A stretch of DNA of 64,000 nt, taken from positions 1,116,001 to 1,180,000 of the forward strand of contig JAJTUQ010000008.1 of the NCBI GenBank assembly GCA_021399445.1, given 5' to 3'. The notes under the pieces were generated by a model, which did no database searches, had not been told where the DNA came from, and saw only the letters and a program-made list of their open reading frames with translations. The stretch comes from Xylogone sp. PMI_703 (Eukaryota > Ascomycota > Leotiomycetes). Made by a program: the position numbers and the translations under genes. Positions 53,798-64,000 of the stretch are shown one piece after another; position 1 is the first letter of the stretch; each line of letters opens with the position of its first letter.

Positions 53798-56719
53798 AGA
53801 ACAATCTTATTGTTTTTTAAACTTTTTTTCTTTTTTATTATATTACCTAAATATTCATTTCTGGAAAAAGCAAACAAGTAAAAAGAAAAAAATTATGAAA
53901 ATTATAAAAAACTATAAATTTTTCTATTTATATTTAATCTTACAAAGTTAAGATATCTCTTTGTATTTTTTATACTTATAATAACAAAGTTTGTAGAATA
54001 ATTCTTAAGTCAAATTGTTATAGTAAATATATTTTATATTATTAGATGTATAATAGTAAAAGTATTCTTATGACTTCCTGGGAAACCTTAAATCAGGAGA
54101 AGATTCATCTTGAGGCCGAGGAAGAGAAAGTTGTCTAGATTATAACTGAAAATGCTGTTCGCCTGATTTGTTTAAGGAAATAAAGAAAGTTTTTATAGAA
54201 ATGGACTAAAAAAATAATTTGTTATAGTTTAAAAACTTTAGATAAGTTAAACATTACCAAAAAAAAGGAACATATTAAACAAGAAAGTTTTGACTATATA
54301 ATTATAACTTTTTTAAGTAATTTTGTCTTTTCGAATTTTTAAATTAATAATCTCTTTAAAGTTTTTAACCAGATTTATTCTAACGACCTAATGTTAAACA
54401 ATTTAGTTTAATATATTTAACCTTAAACTCCTAAACTTTTTACTAAACATTCTTGAGCTTTTCTGTTAATTCTTAAGTATTTTCCAACTTTGTATACTTT
54501 TTCCATTTGATTAGATATTAAATTTTCTTCCTGAAAATTTTTTGTCCTTTTATGCTTTTTATTTTATATTTTTTTTCTGGGTTAAAATTTTTTATTTTTA
54601 AATATATGATTACTGATATTTTTGGTAATATTTGTTTTAGTATAACAATATAAAAGATTAAGTACATTTTAGTATTCTTGAGTAGTTTTAACTTGTATAT
54701 TATCTGTCTTAAAACTTCGTTGATTTTCAATAATCTTATTTTCTTGAAATCTAGTGATTTGTTTAATCTTTTAGTTTTGATAAATTTTTGTAAGAAATAT
54801 ACTTTATTCTTTTCTTAAACATAAGTTTTATTTTATATTATTTATTATAATATTTTTTTATTCTTTTTTAACTTCTTCTAAGTTCTGTTAAATAATTACT
54901 TAAGTTTCCTTGATGAACTTGACTTTTTCTTCTATTGATATTATTATATTAAGTACCTTTTTCCATAAGTATGTTATATTTATTTTTTTTCCGAAATTTA
55001 TATAATAAGGTGACATTTATATACTGTCGTATTTCACTCCATTATATATATATTATACTGTTAGTAACAACTTAATTTAATTATTTTGTAAATAATTGAC
55101 ATATACCCTGAAATATTACTTAAATGTCTGAATTAGTCTTTTAGTATTTCCGTCGGTTTGTGTCTATTTTTTAATGATTATTTTAGTTTTGGTTTTTATC
55201 ATTATTATAAATACTTGCCAAAACTTTGAGATAAATAGTTTATCTCTGTCAGAGATGATTTTTTTCGGAAACCTGAATATTGTAAATATTCTGCTTATGA
55301 GTATATCCGTTAACTGTTTTACTGTATAAGTACTTTTCTATAGTATGAAGACTTTGTACTTGATTAACTTATTTATGACTATTAATACTCCGTCATAAAT
55401 CTCGTTATCCATGTTTAATAACAGTAATAAGTCTATAATAAAGTCTATTGTTATTGATTCCTATAGTCCTTCTAGTACTTCTAATAGTTATAATAATCTA
55501 TATATAATTTTTCATGTTAGTTTTGTTCTATAACATATATTGTATACTTTGATGACTTCTTATATTGTTTTCTGTAACTTAGGTATATAAAATTTTGGGC
55601 TAAGAAATTCGTACATTTTTGTGATTTTTTGATGTTTATGTAATAATGAGTTATATATATATTTGACAAACTTCTTAGTTAAGGATTATAGTATATAAAT
55701 TTTTTCGTTATAAAACTATATTCCTAATTCCTCAATGGATTTTTCTCATTTGTTGTCTAGATTTAGCTTTTAAAATAATACTTTAGTTTTTTTGATTTTA
55801 TGTTTGATAGCCTAGATTATCTTCTTCATTCATTTTATGTCAAATTCTTAATCTTTAACCTCTTGGGCTAAATAATTATATATCAATATTCTATCTTCTT
55901 CTTCCTTGAGAATAGTTTTAACTTTTAGTTCTACTTTCTCTATATAATTTAGTCTTTGCTAAACATATTTACTTTAACATTTTCAGTTCTTTTGATATAT
56001 TTTATCTTAAAGTTATATTATACAAATTCCTTTGATTATTTAACTTGTTTAACGTTTAATATTTTAGTATTAGTGAAGTACCTTAGATTATGATAATATA
56101 TAAGTACTTTTACTTCTGATTTTAGGAAATATACTTTCTAAGTTTTAAATATATTTATTATAATTAGTAATTTTTTGTCATAAATATTATAATTTCTTTC
56201 TGTAAAAGAAAACTTTTTTGAGTAAAAGGTTATTAGTCTCCATTTTTCGTTAAAGTATAACTAACTTAAAGTTATTCTTAAGACTTTGTTTAATATATTT
56301 ACTTTGACTTAAGTTAGTAATCCTACTTGAAAGATTATTAAGATTATTCTTTCGTTAAATTAATCTTTAAGCTTTTATTATATCTTTTGTTCTTTGTTTT
56401 CAAACTTAAATTTTTAATCTTTTTTGGTTAAATTATTCAATAATACAATAATATCCAAGAATTTATGAACATATTTCCGATAAAAGTTATATATTTCCTT
56501 GAATACTTAAATATCTTTAACATTTTTTAAGTTAAATTATTTTTTTATATTAATTATTTTCTGTAGATTTATTCAAAATCTTTTTCTTGATATTATATAC
56601 TTTAAAAATTCTATTTCTGTTTGATAAAATATATATTTATATAATTAACATTATATATTATTATTTAATAAAATCTATAGAACTTTTTTTATATATTCTT
56701 AATGTTTTTCTAATATTCT

Positions 56720-56994
56720 AAAATAAATTAATAAATTATTAATATAAATTATAACAAATATGTCCAAATATAACATAAATATATAATTTATTATTTTTTA
56801 GAATATTACAAATAAATTAATAAGTTCTATTAGTAAAACTAAATATTTAAACAGTTTATAATGTATATTAAATATTGTCTTTCATTTATTACTTTCTATA
56901 ATCCTGACTAAGTAAAATCTTATCCAAAAGTTTAACTTCGTGAAATACTTAGCATTTATTAACCTTTCCTGTAAGTCCAAGATAAGTAATATTG
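56720..56994 (-). pseudogene. Gypsy reverse-transcriptase remnant
   Basis: On the minus strand the sequence reads INAKYFTKLNF, then YKLFKYLVLLIELINLFVIF and YLDIFVIIYINNLLIY. This lines up with Gypsy RT blocks (AKYFTKLDL, YLVMPFGLTNAPATFQ, YLDDILIYS), with Asp codons of the active site now reading as Asn, as C-to-T changes on the opposite strand would cause. It fixes the orientation of the large element. Confidence 0.8.
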
Positions 56995-57399
56995 AATATT
57001 AATCCTTGATAATAATATTATTTAGTTCTCAGTAATTCATTATTATTCTCTATTTCTTAAGTTCTTTCTTTAGAATATATATTATTAGTGTTTTATATAA
57101 TATTTCTAAAAGTCTGATATATCCTTTTACTAATAATTAATTTAATTCTTCTCACAAGACTTATTGTTGTTCTTTGTTCATCATATATAATTAGTAATAC
57201 AGTAAATAAATTCCTTCCTTCAGATATATATAATAATCTTAAGATTTCTGTGATAATAAAGTTTTTATGTCCAATAATTCTTTAAACAACTTCTGATATT
57301 TCTGATACTCTACAAATAATATTAATGTTGTTTCTGTATTATTTACTTATACTAATAAGTTAGTTAATCATAAGTTTCTTGTTTTACTAAATCTTATTA

Positions 57400-57500
57400 T
57401 TTAGTCCATTTCTTAATTTATCTGTAAGTTATAATTCTTGAACTATAACATCCTTATGATTACTTTATATTTGTTTAGATCTGATATGTCAAACACAATT
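57400..57500 (-). pseudogene. Gypsy protease-end remnant
   Basis: The minus strand reads DISDLNKYKVIIRML, a stop, then FKNYNLQIN, matching the conserved segment after the retroviral-type protease of fungal Gypsy elements (DLNKYEVILGMPWL..NPQIDW). Confidence 0.75.
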
Positions 57501-58884
57501 TTTGTCTTTTCTCTAGATATCTCCATCATTAATGACTTAGTCTTTGTTTTTACTTAAGAAGAAGTACTTAATCCATTTACTATTCTGATAAAGTAACTCC
57601 TCCTTTTAACTTTAGTATTTAATCCTAATTAGATAACTACTTCAGGTATAATAAGATTAATCATATTATTATTATCGAATATTACTGTTAAGTTTTGTTC
57701 TTTTAACTTGATGAACATTGTCAAAAGAGAATTTCCAAAAACTATATTTGTTTCAGTATATTCTTTCTTGTTGTTGTCTTTATACTAAAAGTCAATTGTT
57801 TTATTGAACTTATACTGTCTTCTTATTCTATAACCTTAACATGATATATACAGTTCATGGTGAAACTTCTCATTATTAGGTATAACTTTAGTTTATATAG
57901 TTTTATACTCTGTTTTTATTTATGTTATTTATATGTTAGGAAGGTTTTTCTATGCTACTGACGTTACTATTAGTAGTATAATAATATATAATACTCTTGT
58001 TTGTAATAAGCTTAAGCTTAAGTAATAATGAAACCTAGATATAATTTTTATGATTATTCCAAAGTTTATAATCTTATCTTTAGCTGAATATAGTTTTATT
58101 TATTCTTGCTATTGTTTTATTATAGACTATATTCTGCGTTAACCTTTCTAGTCTTCCCTGATTCTTATAAGTATTACTCTTTCGCTTGTCTCAGGAACTC
58201 TTGTATATTTAAGGTTTCTTTTTAGTTTATATAACTCTTTAGTCATTAGCGCTAATTCCAGCTGTTTACTTTTCGTGGTTTGACTAAAGCCTGGTTCCGT
58301 TAGTTCTTTCGTTGTTCTGAACTAGTCCTTTATTTCTTCTAGTAAATATTGTATAATATCCTTTAATACCTTTATTAATGCTTCATGTCCAGGATTCTTC
58401 TTAGTAAGTTTTAGGGCTAGATTCTCCTTCTTGACTAAGTCTTCCTTAACCTAAGCTCTAAAAAATATTTCCCTAAAGTTTAGTATATCAGAGAGCCAGG
58501 GTTTGGTTCTTTCTCCTAGGGCATTGTTGTATGTTTCTGACTTATTATTCTCTTACTTTCTTTTTAAGTTCTCCTTAGTAAAAGCTTCCTTTTCCGATTT
58601 GTATACTGGATACTTATATAGGATTTGGCTTATTAACAAGTCTTTGTCATCTTCTGGCTATAACTCCGAATTGTTAAAAGGTACTTATTTCATAACTTAT
58701 TATTCTATCTTAACTTCTGTCTCAGCTTTTGTCTTTATGAATATTTCTTCTTCTTCTGGAGTAATTATTATATTAATTTCCGTGAACATTACTCTTTTAC
58801 CTTTTCCTTTATACTTAGACTTTTACTTTATCTTTTCTATATTATTAACCTATTTGCCCTTGAACTTGTCATCTTTGTCATACT

Positions 58885-58921
58885 CATGAGCTATATACTT
58901 AAGTAAGTAACATTTAAAACA
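58885..58921 (-). pseudogene. Gypsy gag zinc-knuckle remnant
   Basis: The minus strand reads CFKCYLLKYIAHEYD, which keeps C, C and H of a CCHC knuckle; the last Cys reads as Tyr or is lost. It lies at the 5' side of the minus-strand element, as expected for gag. The plus-strand frame 58503-58889 is its antisense and not a gene. Confidence 0.6.
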
Positions 58922-59860
58922 TAAATTCTTTTTTTTATGTTTTTTCCGTTATTCTGACGTCAAATTATACTTTTCTTCCTTCTTGGAGTCTTCCTTGGAG
59001 ATTGTATTTACTTCTTAGTCCATAACATCAAGTTCTTTTTTAGATCCCTTCCCTTTTCTTTTAAAACTTCACTTTTTGCTGTTCTAGCCTGTTGTTCTAC
59101 CCTTTTTTATCTGACGTCTTTCTTACTGATAGTTATCTATTTTAATGACTTCTTTCATGAGTTTCTTTAAACTTCCTGAGACTAGTCTTAGCTAAGTTAT
59201 CTTGTCTATTATTACATTTTTAAGACTTTCTTTATAATAATATATTAAGACTTCATTGTCCTAATCTACCTAAAAGACTAATATTCGGAACCTTGTATTA
59301 TGATTCTGTATTAATCTTGCTTACTTAAGCTTATTTAACTGCTTAAAAGCTTTTTGCTTCTTATTTGTGTTATTGAACAGTTAATCTATCTTGTCTCAGA
59401 AATTGCTCAGATTTCTAAATAAGTTAATCATTTCTTATTATTTGTTTTTCTTTTTCTTAATAATATTATAAAAATTCTTTATATATAACAACAGAAGTTT
59501 GAATATATTTTCTTCTAAATATATAATGACTTAAAATATACAATTTTACTTATTCCTGAAAATGACTTTATTAAATTTCAGGAACAAACAAGTTTATATC
59601 TTGAAGATTCTGTACTTAGATCTGTTTTTGCTAAACTTAGCTAATATAGTTACTTTAGGTAATTTAAGTAATAAGATAACTTATAAGAATTCTTGTTCCT
59701 CATTATTATTACTATTTGATAAAGATAAGTTTAACATTAATATAAGACTTAATACAAAGTTTAATACTATATACTTTATCTTTGACATAAAACTTACTTA
59801 CTGATTTACTATAATATTTTAAGATATTTAATCTTAATCTTTCTAAGATAATGTTTAAAG

Positions 59861-60237
59861 TGTTACAAATTTAAGTCTTTACTTAAGTTTTATAAAATGT
59901 ATAAATATATACTAAATTATAAAAAAGATTAATAAAAGCTCAAAGATCAATATAATATAATATAATATATAATTATAATTATAATTATATAAATAATAAT
60001 CTATATTATAAGTTAAGTATAAAATTTTTATTTTAAGAACTATCTGAGTTTATATATTATATAAAATATTGTTAAACTTTTTAGACCCCCTGGGTCTTTC
60101 AGGTCTTTGGACTCCTTGAACCCCCTGAGCCCTCCAGGTCCATCATATGATCTCTCTGTCACAGACCATGTCAGGTTCTCTGTATAATTTTGTTACTGAG
60201 CCTTAGGCCTGGTATTGTCCATGTATACTTTGTGATA
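59861..60237 (-). repeat. Gypsy 5' LTR (right end)
   Basis: Begins TGTTACAAA and ends near TGTGATA on the plus strand; direct copy of 47676-48047. It includes a less mutated C-rich stretch near 60084-60150. Confidence 0.85.
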
Positions 60238-60763
60238 ATAGTTTTATATAGTTATTATAATATTTTTGAATAATTATAAAAAATCTTTTATTTTAGTTAA
60301 AGTAATTTACTTATTCTTAGTTAACTTATTATTATAAAGATCTTTCTCTGAAAAGTTAACCTTCTTAATAATAAAACAGAGTTTAGGCTTTAATAATTAA
60401 TTTAATATCTTAAACCATAAATTTTAATATGTATTATTATTATGTTTTAAAGCTTTGTTATTATTGTCTTTTTTGAATATTTATTATTATTAAAGACTTT
60501 GTTATACTTAAATAATGATATTATATAATTTTCTAAAAAAAACTTAATTTATGTTATTAAATAATATCTTTACAGATAAAGTTATTATTATCTGAAAAAT
60601 ATAAATAATTTTTAAACAGAAAATCTTTTATAAATAACTAAATAATATAATTATTATATTAAAGTTTATAACTGATTAAATTTTATTTTATTTCTTTTTC
60701 TTGAAACTGATATTCGAGTATTAATAATATAATATTATTGTTATTTGTATTATTTATAGTAAA
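60238..60763. other. AT-rich gap between the Gypsy element and the second Copia
   Basis: 526 bp, extremely AT-rich, no feature recognised. Probably more degraded repeat DNA. Confidence 0.5.
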
Positions 60764-60993
60764 TGTTAAGAATTATAGGAGCAGAGCATACTGGCGCTCG
60801 GTAGCTATACAATCAGAGTAGAATGACTAATAATCCAGTAAGAGAGTATTTAAGGGTGTAACCCCTTAAATACTAGATATAAGTATAATTATATAATGTA
60901 TAAGCCAATATAAACTTATTTAACCTTATAATACAGTAATACTTAGTGAACCAATATTTTCATCATATAAGTATAATATTCATAATCTTCACA
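60764..60993 (+). repeat. 5' LTR of the second Copia
   Basis: Aligns end to end with 48101-48328. The shared block AGAGCATACTGGCGCT identifies the family. Confidence 0.93.
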
Positions 60994-61378
60994 GGTTATA
61001 AACTCGGATATATGTTGAGGTGTCATTAAGAAGAATAATAATTAAGACATGTTCACCATAAGTTTATCACCAAGGATAGCCAAAATACATATTATTGTAC
61101 AAGTTTTTGTAGAAGAAAGAAGTCTGTAGAACATTAGTTAAAACATAGATTAATCAGTTCTAAGTCTTGAAATAAGTAAATATATGATGAATTGTCGGTC
61201 TACAGTAAATACTTGAAGATCATGGCCCTTTAATCAGTATCGGGCACCTTGACGTGATACTTACTTATTTATCTAAACTTAACAGTTAATTATAAGTCTC
61301 TTTAACCTTGAGTTACAATACGACAGCTCAAAAGACAACAAAATCTTCATCATCCTTATTTCACCAACATTTGAGAAG

Positions 61379-64000
61379 ATGGACACTGATTACTTTATAT
61401 GTAAATACTTTACTAGTATCCTTAGCAAAGTGAATTGGCAAGAATGGTTTAAACTGATGAAACTTTATTTCAAGGAATAATCACTAGAATTTGTGCTAAA
61501 TAAGACAGTCACAGAATATGCCTAGATTCAGAGAACCTTATCATCAATTAATATTTCTGTTATATTAGCAAGTACGAAAATACCTAAGATCATTATTGAA
61601 GGTATAATAAAACAACTGGAGAGCTTGAAGGTGGAGGATGGACTACAAAGTAAATCAAAGGATAATATATGGAATATTGAAAAGCAAGAGAAATATGAAG
61701 CTATGTCTGTGAAGGTTTTATATATGATTTTAATCTGTATTAATGTTATAAACAATGAACTAATCTATGACGAGTCTGAAACTTAACTAATATAAACAAA
61801 ATTATACTTCAAGTATAATAAGTTATTATCTTATGTTACTTAAAGTGAAATAACTTAACTTACCTTATTCAAGTTAGAATAAGATATGACAATCGAAAAA
61901 GGATAGATCCGAATATAAAAGTTGAGGAGGAGAGTTATAAAGGCAATCCCTGAACTCAGGGATAGCTTTAGTATAAAATAAATATTTGAATTCTTTCTTG
62001 CAAGATTCCTAGAAGAATATTTAACAGTTATAATTATAATCAACATATAATTAATACTTAAAATCATAGACAAGATCGATATTCTCCAAAGACACAAAGA
62101 AAAAGTCATCAATTTAATAGCCTTTATTACTAAAGACAAAAGAGTACAAAGATTATAAGATAAAAGGAGTAAAAGCTCAAGTCGACAGAACAGACATGAA
62201 AGTAACTCGCCTAACCAAAAAGACGTTAAATATTATTTGTATAACAGAAATTACTTCATTAAATATTGTAAACTTAAGTATGATACAAGAAAATATATTC
62301 TTGGTCTTAAATCTAAGAATAATAAATCATGACATTCTCTAAAGGTAATGAGAAATGACGAGTATAAAAGTTATTATAAAAGTAATAAGTCCAAACATTA
62401 TACTTATAGTTATATGGCTGGTTACTCCTCTGAATTTAATTTGACGTCAGAGACAAAATTAAGTTTTGATGACTTATCCGAGGAGAAGGACAAAGTTATA
62501 AGAGTTTCAAAAGAAATAATGTGTATAATTAAACTTTTTATTTAAATTATAAATATAGGCACTTCTTCTTATATAACTGACAACCCCTAGTTCTTTAAAC
62601 AACTGATAATCAATATTAGACATCATAGAATAAAGGTTAGAAGAAGAAGGTTATATATATAAAAGAAGGGGATTGCTAAAATGAAATTAAAAGATAAAAG
62701 TACTATATTATTGTCTGATACTTTACTTATTCCGAACCTTGGGGTTAATCTCCTCTTTATTTAACATATTTGCGAAAAAGGTTTTGATGGCTTATTTAAT
62801 CTAAATAAAATGTATTTTACTTATAAGAATCAAATCATCAAAGTTAAATAATGTAAAAAAGTATATATTATAAGTTCTATCATAAATAAACTAAAAAAAA
62901 TAATACTGGTTAATGATACTGAATTAGAAGGACAAGTACGATTTCCCCCGCCCGGCAAGGAAAAGAATAACTTTGATAATAATACTAAAACTTTACTTAT
63001 AATAACACTGAAGTCAATAGAAAAAGTCATATAATACTATAATTTATGGCATAAACAATTTGCTCATCTTAAGGTAAAGAAAATCTATAATTTACACAAG
63101 GTTATCATCTTGAGTAAGTTTATATAAAAACCTATAACTAAAAAACCTTGTAAAGTCTGTAATATCACCAAGATAAAAGATCATGTCAATAAAGTATTAA
63201 ATAAGTAAAAGAATAAAAAATTTACACTGATTTACGTAAATATATATAAACTATTCTTACTATCAATAAATAAAGATCAATACTTTACTTAAATTGTTAA
63301 TAACACTACTTATTATATTTGGAATATTTCTACAAAAATAAGAATACATTTAGTTAAGAAACTTAAGACATAAAAGATCTAAATAAAATATAAAACCAAG
63401 AAAAAAGTCAAAATTATTAAAATTAATAATACCTCAGAATTATTATCATTATTAGATAAATAAAGTACTTTGATCAAAATTTGGGCAAAAATAACAGCAA
63501 AATATAAGTCAAACCAGAATAGTCCAACTAAACAAGTAATTCAAATTACTATAATAAATACTTATACATTATTGAAGAAAACTAACTTATTACTTAAATT
63601 CTGGAACTACACTATTAAAACAAATACATACTTAAGAAATCGAACTATATCTGGCCTAACAATTGATGAGAAGATCATTAGCCTATACCAGGTATTCACA
63701 AAAAAGATCCTAAACATTAATCACATCAAAGTTTTTAGATATAAATATATATTATATATTAACTAAAAAAAATATTCAAAAAATTCAAGAAAAGATAAAC
63801 TTATGGACTATAAACAAGTTATAATATTTATTAAATATAGTCTAAACATAATTTAATAATACAAAGTTTATACACCAGATAAAAACTATATCATCAAATT
63901 AAACTATATTAACTTTTATAAAAATACTTAAAGTAAAATAATTAATTTGAAACTTCGGACAAATAACCCTCAAGGAACAACAAATAAACTAGTAATTTGT
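61379..64000 (+). pseudogene. gag-pol of the second Copia, degraded and partial
   Basis: Begins with the same gag start (ATGGACACTGAT at 61379) and follows the first copy through SFDDLSEEKDKVIR (about 62460), a protease-type region (about 62560) and the integrase block FWNYTIKTNTYLRNR (about 63600). Stops are frequent. RT and RNase H would lie beyond the window. Confidence 0.9.

Larger units (their letters stand above)
47676..60237 (-). mobile_element. Gypsy-type LTR retrotransposon, minus strand, split by a nested Copia
   Basis: Two long direct repeats bound the element: 47676-48047 and 59861-60237, about 372 and 377 bp, reading T(G/A)TTACA..TGA(C/T)A. The flanking bases ATAAT (47671-47675) and ATAGT (60238-60242) differ by one transition and are a plausible 5-bp target duplication. 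Without the nested Copia the element is about 6.86 kb, a normal Gypsy length. Coding remains on the minus strand run in the expected order: a gag zinc-knuckle-like segment (about 58885-58921), protease end (about 57400-57500), then reverse transcriptase (about 56720-56994). All are full of stops and AT-shifted. The Copia insertion lies 53 bp inside the 3' LTR boundary. Confidence 0.85.
60764..64000 (+). mobile_element. Second Copia element of the same family, cut by the window end
   Basis: Starts with a 230-bp LTR (60764-60993, TGTTAAGAATT..TTCACA) closely matching the Copia LTR at 48101, then the primer-binding site. The internal sequence is collinear with the first copy at least to the integrase C-terminal region (about 64000). 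The 3' half and 3' LTR lie outside the window. It carries many transitions absent from the first copy. Confidence 0.93.

Noticed and set aside
58503..58889. 128-codon plus-strand frame rich in Leu/Ser/Phe that looks like a membrane protein
   Set aside because: It is the antisense of the Gypsy gag region; the minus strand shows Lys/Glu-rich gag-like sequence and a zinc-knuckle remnant.
1..64000. CRISPR array, rRNA or bacterial operon features
   Set aside because: No regularly spaced short repeats with unique spacers, no rRNA-like sequence, and the genes have fungal introns.

Overview
The window reads as accessory, transposon-rich DNA of a filamentous ascomycete (Pezizomycotina). The evidence is short GT..AG introns of about 54-77 nt with CTGAC/CTAAT-type branch points, HET-domain genes, a Zn2Cys6 regulator, fungal metabolic enzymes, and long AT-rich tracts whose changes are mostly C:G to T:A transitions that create TAA/TAG/TGA. 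That last pattern is what repeat-induced point mutation (RIP) leaves. No species can be named from the sequence.

Layout. 1-4 kb: a flavin amine oxidase (minus strand, cut by the window edge) diverges from an intact Zn2Cys6 transcription factor. 4-6 kb: AT-rich relic. 6-11.3 kb: a broken HET gene and an intact HET gene. 13.07-14.4 kb: a 463-bp TA-flanked foldback element, then a SMI1/KNR4 (SUKH)-like gene. 14.4-16.5 kb: AT-rich tract. 16.5-21.9 kb: three metabolic genes, namely a secreted AttH/CrtC-like protein with a homopolymer frameshift, a zinc-type MDR oxidoreductase and an aldo/keto reductase with two introns. 22.6-25.1 kb: a complete Mutator-like element with perfect 60-bp inverted repeats, an 8-bp target duplication and a transposase broken only by in-frame stops. 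26.4-28.4 kb: a HET pseudogene.

29.5-32.2 kb holds a dead terpenoid locus: a sesquiterpene-synthase-like pseudogene, the 3' half of a P450 and the 3' part of a short-chain dehydrogenase. The last two face each other across 440 bp of AT-rich DNA and have both lost their 5' halves. 32.5-33.3 kb: remains of a HET-TPR fusion. 35-37.2 kb: a long Ser/Pro-rich disordered protein. 37.8-39.4 kb: an oleate-hydratase pseudogene. 39.8-40.3 kb: a metallothionein-like gene with an early TGA. 41.2-44.7 kb: a RIP-degraded relic of a large protein family related to telomere-linked RecQ-type helicases. 45.37-45.80 kb: a second small TIR element.

47.7-64 kb is nested retrotransposon DNA. A minus-strand Gypsy element (LTRs 47676-48047 and 59861-60237) is interrupted by a plus-strand Copia element (48101-53797, target duplication AGAAC). 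A second Copia copy starts at 60764 and runs off the window. All three are heavily mutated. The genes that look intact are the amine oxidase, the Zn2Cys6 factor, one HET gene, the SUKH-like gene, the MDR and AKR enzymes and the disordered protein. No clear new system stands out; the strongest signals are the transposon structures and the decayed metabolic and incompatibility genes.
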